Shown in pieces: positions 8,629-15,759 of a stretch of DNA of 17,076 nucleotides; within the stretch, counting starts at the first letter, position 1, and each line of letters begins with the position of its first letter. This DNA is from RGIG5612 sp963599255 (lineage in GTDB: Bacteria; Bacillota; Clostridia; Lachnospirales; Lachnospiraceae). The stretch is from NCBI GenBank assembly GCA_963599255.1, contig CAVBWS010000041.1, forward strand, positions 1 to 17,076. The letters run 5' to 3'. The notes under the pieces were generated by a model. It did no database searches. It was not told where the DNA came from and saw only the letters and a list, made by a program, of their open reading frames with translations. Both the position numbers and the translations under genes were made by a program.

Positions 8629-8657
8629 TTGACGATACCTGCTATTTTGTTTAAAAT
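8629..8657 (+). promoter_or_regulatory. SigA-type promoter for the small membrane protein / kinase pair
   Basis: The -35 is TTGACG (8629-8634) and the -10 is TAAAAT (8652-8657), spaced by exactly 17 bp, each one base from consensus. The start would be near 8664, about 30 nt ahead of the ATG at 8695. It sits directly downstream of the MFS terminator, so the two genes form an independent unit. Confidence 0.7.
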
Positions 8658-8694
8658 TTATAAAGATTATGAAGGAGGCAAAGGAGGATCAGCT

Positions 8695-8904
8695 ATGAAG
8701 TTTTTCCGTTGTTTATTTAAATTAATTGTTGCCTTATTAGCTATATGCGGCGCCTGCTACATTTTTACAGAAGTGGTAGATGCACTCAATTCAGAGGATA
8801 CTGTAAATGGAAGATCCGATGATGAACCGCTTTCAAAACGAGTTGTCAAGGCAGCTGACAGACAGTTTCATAAGATTAATAAGAGAAGTGAGGAACAGAT
8901 ATGA
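8695..8904 (+). CDS. Small single-pass membrane protein (69 aa), unknown function
   Basis: The predicted protein has an N-terminal basic/hydrophobic segment, FRCLFKLIVALLAICGACYIF (about 4-24), that would form one membrane helix or an uncleaved signal anchor. A 45-residue charged tail follows (DALNSEDTVNGRSDDEPLSKR onward). I chose the ATG at 8695 because AAGGAGGA (8681-8688) lies 6 nt upstream and the promoter lies at 8629-8657. A longer in-frame start at 8578 falls inside the terminator hairpin and is rejected. The stop overlaps the next start as ATGA, so the two proteins are probably made together. I recognise no family. A role in tethering or modulating the downstream kinase-like protein would be guesswork from coupling alone. 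Confidence 0.75.
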   Translation: MKFFRCLFKLIVALLAICGACYIFTEVVDALNSEDTVNGRSDDEPLSKRVVKAADRQFHKINKRSEEQI

Positions 8905-9521
8905 ATACTATAATTACAATCGGACGTGAATTTGGTTCAGGCGGACGTGAGTTAGGATATAAGCTGGCCAAGGAATTGGGCTATGCGTATTATGACAAGC
9001 AGATTCTGTCAGAGATAGTAGATGAGACTAAATTTTCTAAGGAATATGTTCAGGAGATCCTGGAAAATAAGATCAGCTATATGCTTCCTACAACATATGC
9101 AGTCGGCATGTCTATCGGAAATGAATACCAGATCCAGCAGATGCAGAATATTATCAAGGCTCAGACGGATGTTATTACTAATATGGCTACCAAGTCCTCA
9201 TGCGTTATTGTGGGACGCTGTGCAGATTATATCCTTAAGGATGTTGAAGATATTCAGCTTTTTAGGATCTTTGTTTATGCAGACATGGATAGCAGGATGA
9301 AACGTTGCAGAGACAGAGCACCTGAAGGCGAGAATTTCACTGATAAGGAATTAGAGAAGCATATTAAGGCAGTTGATAAGAACAGAGCCAGCTATTATTC
9401 TGATTTCACACTGCAGAAATGGGGAGATAAGTCTAATTATGACATGTGCATCAATACAACCAATATCAATATTGATGATATAATTCCTCATTTATCGAAG
9501 ATGTTTGATTCCTGCAAATAA
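8901..9521 (+). CDS. Cytidylate-kinase-like family protein
   Basis: A 206-aa P-loop protein of the cytidylate kinase-like family (Pfam Cytidylate_kin2 type), common in Clostridia next to diverse genes. MNTIITIGREFGSGGRELG places a modified P-loop (8-19). It differs from the GxxGSGKxT of genuine Cmk in lacking the canonical GK[ST] lysine, and it is followed by YAYYDKQIL (28-36). CVIVGRCADYIL (about 100-111) and the RMKRCRDR segment (about 132-139) match the core and lid regions. The usual activity is unproven; nucleotide-monophosphate kinase chemistry is the family inference. Translation is coupled to the upstream 69-aa membrane protein by a 4-nt overlap. The 200-bp gap after it has only a weak hairpin (9591-9612) without a T-run. 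Confidence 0.88.
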   Translation: MNTIITIGREFGSGGRELGYKLAKELGYAYYDKQILSEIVDETKFSKEYVQEILENKISYMLPTTYAVGMSIGNEYQIQQMQNIIKAQTDVITNMATKSSCVIVGRCADYILKDVEDIQLFRIFVYADMDSRMKRCRDRAPEGENFTDKELEKHIKAVDKNRASYYSDFTLQKWGDKSNYDMCINTTNINIDDIIPHLSKMFDSCK

Positions 9522-9648
9522 ATAGACAAATAAATAGGTCAGCTTCAACATACAGCCGATTTGCCGAATATAGACATAATAAAGGGCTTATGCCAGGCTC
9601 TGCTGCTTGGCACATTTATAAAAATAACGGGTGATTTTTGAAAATTGT

Positions 9649-9678
9649 TTGACAAAAATATTACAAAAATATTATAAT
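9649..9678 (+). promoter_or_regulatory. Consensus SigA promoter for the surface-protein operon
   Basis: Both hexamers are perfect consensus: TTGACA (9649-9654) and TATAAT (9673-9678), spacer 18 bp, in an AT-rich stretch. Transcription would start near 9685, about 44 nt before the ATG at 9729. This is the strongest-looking promoter in the window. Confidence 0.85.
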
Positions 9679-9728
9679 AAGTATGCGTTTGACTTATAAA
9701 GCCTCCCAGCGACATAAGGGGAATGCAA

Positions 9729-11729
9729 ATGAAAAAAATATTTAAATATATTTTGTCCAAGATACATGGTGCAAGGGCGGATGGTGTCCGCTTTTGTGCT
9801 TTTGTGCTGGCGAGCGGAATGACTGCAGCTGCCTTGTCTGTGACGCCTTTTATGACAACCTATACCCATGCGGATGATTATAGTATAAATGACGATTACG
9901 TTAATGTCCGCAGCGGACCAGGAACCGAGTATGATGTACTTGGTACCGTCTCTGAAGGAGATAAGTTTTCTTCAAGTGAAACGGTTACTGGGGACGATGG
10001 AAATGTTTGGTATGCATTTTCATATAACGGAACGCAAGGGTATGTACGGGCGGATTTTGTTAACAGCGTGCAGGGTTCGGAACAGGTAACTGAGCCGGAC
10101 ACAGACGAGCAGGAGGAGACAACATCCGCAGAACAGTCTTCATCAGAGGAACAGACTGAGGAAGGCGAGATAATGGCACTGGAGGTCGGTGAACAGCCGG
10201 CATGGTCTGGTCACGTGCAGAGTGATGCTGAGTTCGAGGCATCCATCAGCCAGTTTCCTGACAGCTATAAATCGTTGCTCAGGGCCATCCATGCGGTATA
10301 TCCTAATTATAAGTTTACGGCAGATTATGTAGGACTTGATTACGAAACTGTTGTAGATGAAGAAGTAGGTAAGAAGGTATCATCAAGCTCAGCTAATTCA
10401 TGGAGAGCAATGTACGATGAAAGCTACGGATGGTATGAGAATTATGACTGGGACACCGGAGAGTGGGCTTTCTCAGAGGGATTTTTCACATACGCCTCCA
10501 GGGAAGTAATAGAGTATTATGTTGACCCGAGAAACTTCCTAAATACAACGGATATGTATATGTTTCTGAGACAGTCATATTCCAGCAATCAGACTACAGA
10601 TGATCTCAGGAGTATGGTAAGCGGATCATTTCTTGCCAACGGATATGTTCCTAATAAATCTGATGCTGATGATGTCAGATTGGGCGGAGATTATGCTGCG
10701 GTACTGATGGAAGCGGCACAGTATTCGGGCGTAAGCCCATTCGTTCTGGCGGCAACTATTATTGTTGAGCAGGGCTGGTCGGGTCAGACCCCTCTGGCAA
10801 CAGGATATTATGTAGCTGACGATGGTACGGTTTATAACGGATATTTTAACTTCTATGATATTGGCGCTACAGGCTCAGATAACAATAATGTCCTGGTAAA
10901 CGGATTTGAATATGCCATATCTGCAGGCTGGGATTCGGTATATAAGTGCCTGGTAAATGGTGCGACCTGGTATGCTGACAGCTATATTGCAAATGGACAG
11001 GATACCTACTATTACAGAGAGTTCAATGTAACCAATGGATATGACGGCTTGTATCATCAGTATGCAACAGCCGTAGTGGCAGCCCAGCATGCATCCTACT
11101 TATTAAGAAATCAGCTATCAGACAATACCTATGCGGCTCTTGAGTTTAGGGTACCTGTTTACGATAACATGCCGGATACGCCGGTGGCGGAACCTGCGTA
11201 TGATGATAAGCTTAATAACTATTACTTCACGGATATGCAGGCAACAGGGCTTGAACCGGCATTTTCAATGGCTAACAGAAGCTATACTATGACAATGACC
11301 GGGGATACGACCCTGAGCATTGCAGTTCCGAAGTGGGCCACATACAACGGATATGATTCCTATGCCATATATGCAGGAAGTAATACGATAAATCTTAGTG
11401 TTACCAGCCAGACCGGATATGTGAGAACATATACGATCACAGTAACAGCATCACAGGATTGCACATTAACTATCAAGACATCAGTGGGCAACAGATTGAA
11501 TATTTCTGATGACACGGTCAAGACGGATGAGACTGATGATATTCTTCGCGGCGATGCTAATGGTGATGGCAAGATCTCAGCTCTGGATTACATAACAATC
11601 AAGAATCATATAATGGAGACTAAGGTTATAACTGATTCAAGAAATTTAAGTGCGGCGGACATGAATGGTGACGGCAAGATTTCAGCACTTGATTATATAG
11701 CAATTAAAAATTATATTATGTCGAAATAA
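9729..11729 (+). CDS. Secreted SH3 / beta-N-acetylglucosaminidase / cadherin-like / dockerin protein
   Basis: A probable cell-wall hydrolase that cleaves peptidoglycan glycan strands outside the cell. In 666 aa: a long signal peptide (1-48, ending THA before DDY); a bacterial SH3 domain (about 55-112, VNVRSGPGTEYDVLG); an acidic Glu/Thr/Ser linker (about 115-155); and a glucosaminidase-type catalytic domain (about 165-465) with VLAATIIVEQGW. Glu347 in that segment is the candidate acid catalyst, and FNFYDIGATG follows. A cadherin-like beta-sandwich comes next (about 503-574), then a C-terminal type-I dockerin (about 607-664) with two calcium-loop repeats beginning DANGDGKISALDY and DMNGDGKISALDY. 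Start: ATG 9729, not 9723, because AAGGGGA (9716-9722) is adjacent to the first and well spaced from the second. It is followed 13 bp later by the membrane-protein gene. The dockerin is uncommon on an autolysin outside dockerin-rich anaerobes. Confidence 0.88.
   Translation: MKKIFKYILSKIHGARADGVRFCAFVLASGMTAAALSVTPFMTTYTHADDYSINDDYVNVRSGPGTEYDVLGTVSEGDKFSSSETVTGDDGNVWYAFSYNGTQGYVRADFVNSVQGSEQVTEPDTDEQEETTSAEQSSSEEQTEEGEIMALEVGEQPAWSGHVQSDAEFEASISQFPDSYKSLLRAIHAVYPNYKFTADYVGLDYETVVDEEVGKKVSSSSANSWRAMYDESYGWYENYDWDTGEWAFSEGFFTYASREVIEYYVDPRNFLNTTDMYMFLRQSYSSNQTTDDLRSMVSGSFLANGYVPNKSDADDVRLGGDYAAVLMEAAQYSGVSPFVLAATIIVEQGWSGQTPLATGYYVADDGTVYNGYFNFYDIGATGSDNNNVLVNGFEYAISAGWDSVYKCLVNGATWYADSYIANGQDTYYYREFNVTNGYDGLYHQYATAVVAAQHASYLLRNQLSDNTYAALEFRVPVYDNMPDTPVAEPAYDDKLNNYYFTDMQATGLEPAFSMANRSYTMTMTGDTTLSIAVPKWATYNGYDSYAIYAGSNTINLSVTSQTGYVRTYTITVTASQDCTLTIKTSVGNRLNISDDTVKTDETDDILRGDANGDGKISALDYITIKNHIMETKVITDSRNLSAADMNGDGKISALDYIAIKNYIMSK
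11553..11720 (+). repeat. Dockerin duplicated segments (two 63-bp units)
   Basis: Two coding units, 11553-11615 and 11658-11720, encode near-identical 21-residue calcium-binding loop-helix segments (GDGKISALDYI...IKN.IM) separated by 14 residues. This is the internal duplication expected of a type-I dockerin. The two DNA copies differ mainly at third codon positions, so they are an old duplication kept by selection. Confidence 0.85.
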
Positions 11730-11742
11730 GGTGGAAATGAAC

Positions 11743-13464
11743 ATGAAGAATACAAGCAAATTATTAACTGTATTAATTACATTTGCAATGCTGACAAGCA
11801 GTATATGCATCACTTCATTTGCAGACGAAACGGCTGATGGCTCGTATGGCGTAAATACCACATATCTGGCCCTGAAGCCTGGAGAGACCGGATACATTAC
11901 TGTATCTGCTGACAATGCTGCCGGAAGAGTTGACTGGTCTGCATCAGGATCTGTTTATGTTGACGGCGCAACAAGTGCATGGCTTGATAACGGAACAGCT
12001 ACTATTCCTGTAACTGCTTCTTCAGAGGGAACAGGATATATCACAGTATCTCCAACCAGCATCGCGTCATACGGCGGCACAGAGCTCAGCTCGTCTTACA
12101 CCATCCAGGTTGATGTTATCGGAGATAATTCATCTGCAGATAACAGCCAGACCCCTGTGGATAATAATCAGGGGGCTGCAGACAATAGCCAGACAGTTAC
12201 TGATAATAGTCAGAACACTGCAAACAATAATATAGCCGATGCGACACCTGTAGCACAGGTTGCTACAGAGGATACGGGCGATCAGGCCGCTGCAGATACA
12301 GCTCAGGAAGAGGAGACAACTACAGCCGCTGATACTGCTAATACAACAGTTCTTACAGATGCAAGCACCGATTATGCAGATCTGTCAGAGGAAGACAGAC
12401 TTTACACAACCGTAAATGATACAGAACTTTACATGATCCGTTATCCTCGTATGCTTGATGAAGAGGGCAATGTTGTATGGAATGAAGAGATAACAGGTCT
12501 TGAACTCTTAGAGGGATTTGAATTAACAAGAGTTAACTACAAGGGTCTTGATGTTGACGCATTTACCCATGGAGATACGACAGTATTTGTTCTTAAGAAT
12601 CTTGAGACAGATGAATCTGATTATTATGTATTAAATAATGGCGTAGGCTTTTCTAAACTTACATACGTTACAGCTAATAATAAGGTTTATATAGTTATTG
12701 ATTTCCCGGCTGATTTCCAGGTTCCGGACGGCTACCAGATGGTAGAACTGTCATTAGGTGACAATAAGATACATGCACTTAAGAAGTTAAATACTGAAAC
12801 CGCAGTAACCGAAGAGACTACACAGCCTGCAGAGACAGAAGCAGCAGTTGAAGAGACCACACAACCAGCAGAGACAGAGGCGGCAGCTGAAACTGAAGCC
12901 AATGAAGCCAGTGCGGTTGTTGACAACAGAACAGAAGTAATGCTTAAGGGATATGAAGAACTTATCTCTCCGGGACTCGATTCAGCAGACCCTTCAGCAG
13001 ATATTTATTATATTTATTGCTTAGTTGACGGCAATACGCAGCTCTACAGTTATGACAGCTCAGAGGGAACTCTTCAGAGAGCATCTATAACAGTTTATGA
13101 CGAGATCCCTACTGAACCTGAAACTGTAATAGTTTACGAAAATGAATCTGAGAATCAGAATAAGCTTCTGGCAGGTATTGGCTGGTACAACATGGCTATC
13201 CAGGTTAAGATGCTCTTAATCGCCCTTGCAGTTGCTATTATAATTATTGTCATTCTTATCATTCTCTATATCGTTGCAAACTGCAGAAACAGAAAACTCA
13301 GCAGAGGAGCAGGCAGAGGTTCTCATCATCATAAAGGAGGTCCGTCAGCACCTGCAAGAAGAGGAAATACACATAGATCTGCACAGGACGAAGGCGAATC
13401 AATTTTCTCTTATGTAAAAACTGAACCGGACGATATCAATATGGATGATTTCGATAATCTGTGA
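11743..13464 (+). CDS. Surface protein: signal peptide, Ig-like domain, low-complexity linkers, one TM helix
   Basis: A family I cannot name; architecture only. In 573 aa: a signal peptide (1-27, ending SFA); a beta-rich Ig-like domain (about 35-126) with LKPGETGYITVSADNAAGRVDW, like bacterial surface Ig folds of Clostridia; and an Asn/Gln/Asp/Thr-rich linker (about 127-210). An uncharacterised folded segment (about 213-350, LYMIRYPRMLDEEGNVVW onward) comes next, then a tandem EETTQPAETEAA repeat linker and a second folded piece (about 393-470). A membrane helix (about 491-513, MLLIALAVAIIIIVILIILY) and a basic, His/Arg-rich cytoplasmic tail ending acidic complete it. Topology should be outside-in with C-terminus in the cytoplasm. 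Start: ATG 11743, since AAGGTGG (11728-11734) is 8 nt away; GTG 11731 and ATG 11737 are too close. Its 13-bp spacing from the hydrolase gene means one operon. Confidence 0.8.
   Translation: MKNTSKLLTVLITFAMLTSSICITSFADETADGSYGVNTTYLALKPGETGYITVSADNAAGRVDWSASGSVYVDGATSAWLDNGTATIPVTASSEGTGYITVSPTSIASYGGTELSSSYTIQVDVIGDNSSADNSQTPVDNNQGAADNSQTVTDNSQNTANNNIADATPVAQVATEDTGDQAAADTAQEEETTTAADTANTTVLTDASTDYADLSEEDRLYTTVNDTELYMIRYPRMLDEEGNVVWNEEITGLELLEGFELTRVNYKGLDVDAFTHGDTTVFVLKNLETDESDYYVLNNGVGFSKLTYVTANNKVYIVIDFPADFQVPDGYQMVELSLGDNKIHALKKLNTETAVTEETTQPAETEAAVEETTQPAETEAAAETEANEASAVVDNRTEVMLKGYEELISPGLDSADPSADIYYIYCLVDGNTQLYSYDSSEGTLQRASITVYDEIPTEPETVIVYENESENQNKLLAGIGWYNMAIQVKMLLIALAVAIIIIVILIILYIVANCRNRKLSRGAGRGSHHHKGGPSAPARRGNTHRSAQDEGESIFSYVKTEPDDINMDDFDNL
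12811..12888 (+). repeat. 39-bp in-frame tandem repeat (two copies)
   Basis: Units 12811-12849 and 12850-12888 encode EETTQPAETEAAV and EETTQPAETEAAA, and a partial ETEA continues after. It is a Glu/Thr/Pro spacer in the extracellular part of the membrane protein, and copy number could vary among strains. Confidence 0.85.
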
Positions 13465-13543
13465 TTGATAAGAAATCAGACAGAAAGTAATGTCCCAGAG
13501 AAAATGACATGATTCAGAAAACAGTCGAATAAAAAAATGCACA

Positions 13544-13567
13544 AAGGAAGCCCGTGAGGGCTTCCTT
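13544..13567. terminator. Strong hairpin terminator after the surface-protein operon
   Basis: The ten-bp perfect stem AAGGAAGCCC (13544-13553) pairs with GGGCTTCCTT (13558-13567) around a GTGA tetraloop. Only a short T-rich stretch (AATATTT) follows on the plus strand, while an A7 run (about 13530-13537) lies upstream and would be a T-run for minus-strand transcripts. It lies 80 bp after the stop codon. Confidence 0.7.
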
Positions 13568-13660
13568 AATATTTGGCAGGATCTCATTTTAAAAGGCAGA
13601 AAATAATACAATTTTCTTATACAACGGGTACTATATTGAATATATTTATTATTTCATCAG

Positions 13661-13689
13661 TTGATTTTTGTTTAAGATGAGAGTATCAT
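13661..13689 (+). promoter_or_regulatory. Candidate promoter of the SDR-led catabolic operon
   Basis: TTGATT (13661-13666) and TATCAT (13684-13689) are spaced by 17 bp, matching consensus at 4 of 6 and 5 of 6. The leader would be about 100 nt. It contains a small GC-rich hairpin (CCCG 13760-13763 with CGGG 13775-13778) just ahead of the AGGAGG site at 13785-13790. Otherwise the 334-bp gap (13465-13798) holds the upstream terminator and AT-rich sequence without a gene. Weaker alternative -10-like boxes lie at 13734-13757. Confidence 0.45.
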
Positions 13690-13798
13690 TGAAACGGTAA
13701 ATTTGTTAGGTGGAGTTTGCCTTGAATTTGCTTTATAAAATAGTTTATTAATAATATTACCCGCCGGTTTACGTCGGGAATAAGAGGAGGAAACTAAA

Positions 13799-14620
13799 AT
13801 GGTAGATTTACAGAAAAGTTTTGTACAGAATATGTATTCTGTAGAAGGCAAAGTTGCATTAGTTACAGGTGCTACAGGCGCTCTTGGTAAGGTTGGTGCT
13901 AAGGCTTACGGATATGCAGGAGCTAAGGTATTCCTGACAGGACGTAATGCTAAGAAGCTTCAGGAGTTAGTAGACGAATTCAAGGCAGAAGGCATTGACT
14001 GTGATTTCTTCGCAGCTGATCCTGCAAAGGAAGAAGATGTTGCAGCTCTTATTAAGGCAGTTGTAGATAAATACGGACGTATCGATATCTTATTCATTGC
14101 TCATGGTTTCAACAAGCCACAGAACATTCTTGAGCAGAGTGTTGCTGATTGGTCATATATTATGGATGCTGACTGCAAGTCAGTTTATGTAGTTATGAAG
14201 TATGTAGCAGAGCAGATGGTTGCTCAGCTCGGTGGTGCAGAAGAAGTTGAATCTGGCCAGGGCGGCAAGATCGTTGTTGTTACATCACAGCGTTCTAAGA
14301 GAGGTATGGCTGGCTACACAGGATACTGCACATCTAAGGGCGGCGCAGATATGATGATCGCTTCAGCAGCATGTGATCTTTCAGCCAAATACGGCATCAA
14401 TGTTAATGCTATCTGCCCAACAGTATTCCGTTCAGAACTTACAGAATGGATGTTCGATAAGACATCAGCTGTATACCAGAACTTCCTTAAGAGAGAGCCT
14501 ATCGGACGTCTTGCTGAGCCTTCAGATTTCGTTGGATACATTCTCTTCCTTTCTTCAAATGCTTCTAACTTCATCACAGGTGCAGCTTGTGACTGCTCAG
14601 GTGGTTACTTAGTTTGCTAA
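13799..14620 (+). CDS. SDR oxidoreductase, probable phloroglucinol reductase
   Basis: A 273-aa classical short-chain dehydrogenase. Visible: cofactor loop TGATGALG (23-30), AADP (72-75), active-site Ser163 (VVVTSQRS), and Tyr176-x3-Lys180 in YCTSK. The NNAG motif is replaced by IAHG (100-103), and the position of the catalytic Asn holds Asp125 (ADCKSVY). The C-terminus GACDCSGGY replaces the common VDGGY. By family it uses NAD(P)H. The proposed job is dearomatising reduction of phloroglucinol to dihydrophloroglucinol in the cytoplasm. This rests on the downstream 3HAD-fold, cyclase-family and thiolase genes, the family set of the known anaerobic phloroglucinol pathway, in which the reductase is an SDR. 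Automatic annotation might say gluconate 5-dehydrogenase or 3-oxoacyl-ACP reductase. RBS AGGAGG at 13785-13790. Biased codon use suggests high expression. SDR assignment is sure; the substrate is inferred. Confidence 0.68.
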   Translation: MVDLQKSFVQNMYSVEGKVALVTGATGALGKVGAKAYGYAGAKVFLTGRNAKKLQELVDEFKAEGIDCDFFAADPAKEEDVAALIKAVVDKYGRIDILFIAHGFNKPQNILEQSVADWSYIMDADCKSVYVVMKYVAEQMVAQLGGAEEVESGQGGKIVVVTSQRSKRGMAGYTGYCTSKGGADMMIASAACDLSAKYGINVNAICPTVFRSELTEWMFDKTSAVYQNFLKREPIGRLAEPSDFVGYILFLSSNASNFITGAACDCSGGYLVC

Positions 14621-14635
14621 GATTTTGAATAAAAT

Positions 14636-14680
14636 AAAGCTGACCGGCGTGCATTATATGCACGTTGGACAGCTTTTATT
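14636..14680 (+). terminator. Terminator-like 19-bp hairpin inside the operon
   Basis: Arms 14636-14654 and 14658-14676 pair over 19 positions with one mismatch and two G-U pairs, closed by a 3-nt loop (GTGCAT-TAT-ATGCAC). The right arm ends in CTTTTATT. It lies 15 bp after the SDR stop and 24 nt before the next start. It can act as a partial terminator or protect the upstream mRNA, making the SDR more abundant than the downstream enzymes. A complete terminator would require a promoter for the next gene in the short gap, and none is visible. Confidence 0.7.
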
Positions 14681-14703
14681 ATGAAAGTAAGGAGATAATT
14701 AAA

Positions 14704-15633
14704 ATGGACAAAGTTAAAAATGTCGTTATCTGCGGTGCAGGTATGATGGGCAATATGATTGCACTTGTTTTCTCAAGCTGCCCAGACTTTAATATCACTG
14801 TTTGGAACAGAAGAGAAAAGCCATGCAAGGAAGTAATCAAGGCTAACTTAGAGCAGCTGCGCGATAAGGGCATCATCACAGATGCTGAGATCGAAGAGCG
14901 TCTTTCAAGAATTAATTTCGTATTCCCTAACAAGGGTAAGGAATTTGCTGAGGCAGATCTTATCATTGAATGTGTTGCCGAAGTTATGGAAACAAAGCAG
15001 GATCTGTTCGCTGAATTAGAAGGAATCTGCCGTGAAGATTGTATCTTCGCTACAAATACTTCAGTTATGAGCCCAACAGAGATCGCTTCTAAGTGCGTTC
15101 ATAAAGAGCGTGTAGTTGGTACACACTTCTGGAATCCTGGTCACCTTATCCCTCTGGTTGAGGTTGTTAAGACTAAGGATACAACAGAAGAAGTTATGCA
15201 GCTTACAATTGATGCTCTTACAAGAGCAGGCAAGAAGCCTATCTACTGCAAGAAGGATGTTCCTGGTTTCGTAGCAAACAGAATGCAGCACGCTCTGTGG
15301 AGAGAGGCTATCTCAATCGTAGAGCAGGGTATCGCTGATCCTAAGACAGTTGATGATGCAGTTAAGTACAGCTTCGGACTTCGTCTGCCACAGTTAGGAC
15401 CTATCGAGAACTCAGATATGGTTACAACACAGCTTACATACAACATTCATTCATATGTTCTTAAGTATCTTGCTGATAACCATGAGCCATCACCAATCCT
15501 TAAGAAGATGATCGATGAGGGTAAGAACGGATTCCCTGCAGGAGAAGGATTCCTGAAGTGGGATGAAGAGTCTATCGCTAAGTCTAAGAGAGATCTTAAC
15601 GAATACCTCATTAAGATGGTATACGGCAAATAA
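14704..15633 (+). CDS. 3-hydroxyacyl-CoA-dehydrogenase-fold enzyme, probable (S)-3-hydroxy-5-oxohexanoate dehydrogenase
   Basis: A 309-aa NAD-dependent beta-hydroxyacid dehydrogenase. The Rossmann loop GAGMMG (11-16) is followed by ECVAE (89-93), TNTS (117-120) and the catalytic His141/Asn144 in THFWNPGHLIPLVEVV. The C-terminal helical domain starts at DVPGFVANRM (185-194). Genuine 3-hydroxybutyryl-CoA dehydrogenases carry a PAPVMKLVEV-type stretch here. GHLIPLVEV resembles carnitine and L-gulonate dehydrogenases, which oxidise free acids rather than CoA esters. That suits oxidation of 3-hydroxy-5-oxohexanoate to triacetate (3,5-dioxohexanoate) in phloroglucinol breakdown. Start: ATG 14704 with AAGGAGA (14688-14694) ahead; the in-frame TTG at 14665 lies within the hairpin and is rejected. 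No crotonase or acyl-CoA dehydrogenase gene is adjacent, which argues against a butyrate operon. Confidence 0.65.
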   Translation: MDKVKNVVICGAGMMGNMIALVFSSCPDFNITVWNRREKPCKEVIKANLEQLRDKGIITDAEIEERLSRINFVFPNKGKEFAEADLIIECVAEVMETKQDLFAELEGICREDCIFATNTSVMSPTEIASKCVHKERVVGTHFWNPGHLIPLVEVVKTKDTTEEVMQLTIDALTRAGKKPIYCKKDVPGFVANRMQHALWREAISIVEQGIADPKTVDDAVKYSFGLRLPQLGPIENSDMVTTQLTYNIHSYVLKYLADNHEPSPILKKMIDEGKNGFPAGEGFLKWDEESIAKSKRDLNEYLIKMVYGK

Positions 15634-15663
15634 TTCAAGCTTGAATTTGTGAATGTTACATTC
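15632..15663. repeat. Two palindromes after the dehydrogenase stop
   Basis: A 16-bp perfect palindrome with half-site AATTCAAG (15632-15647) begins inside the stop codon, and GAATGT-T-ACATTC (15651-15663) follows 3 bp later. Neither is followed by a T-run. They may form small 3' hairpins or be protein sites. Confidence 0.5.
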
Positions 15664-15722
15664 GAGCAGATAGTATTATAATTAATTTCGTTTTTAGTAA
15701 TGATGTGTCTGTTCTGATAGAT

Positions 15723-15750
15723 TTGAGTATTCAAGCCGGTTAGATATGAC
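15723..15750 (+). promoter_or_regulatory. Weak candidate internal promoter upstream of the cyclase gene
   Basis: TTGAGT (15723-15728) and TATGAC (15745-15750), spacer 16 bp, each match consensus at 4 of 6. If used, transcription would start at about 15757-15760, right at the edge of the 24-bp palindrome, the usual position for a repressor operator. Confidence 0.3.
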
Positions 15751-15759
15751 ATGTTATTA

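Noticed and set aside
8578..8694. Longer start for the 69-aa membrane protein
   Set aside because: That ATG is inside the terminator hairpin and upstream of the promoter; the ATG at 8695 has an ideal ribosome binding site.
9591..9612. Terminator after the cytidylate-kinase-like gene
   Set aside because: Only a 7-bp stem with a wobble and an 8-nt loop, and no T-run after it.
14665..14703. TTG start for the 3HAD-fold dehydrogenase
   Set aside because: It lies in the right arm of the hairpin, lacks a ribosome binding site, and the ATG at 14704 begins right at the Rossmann strand.
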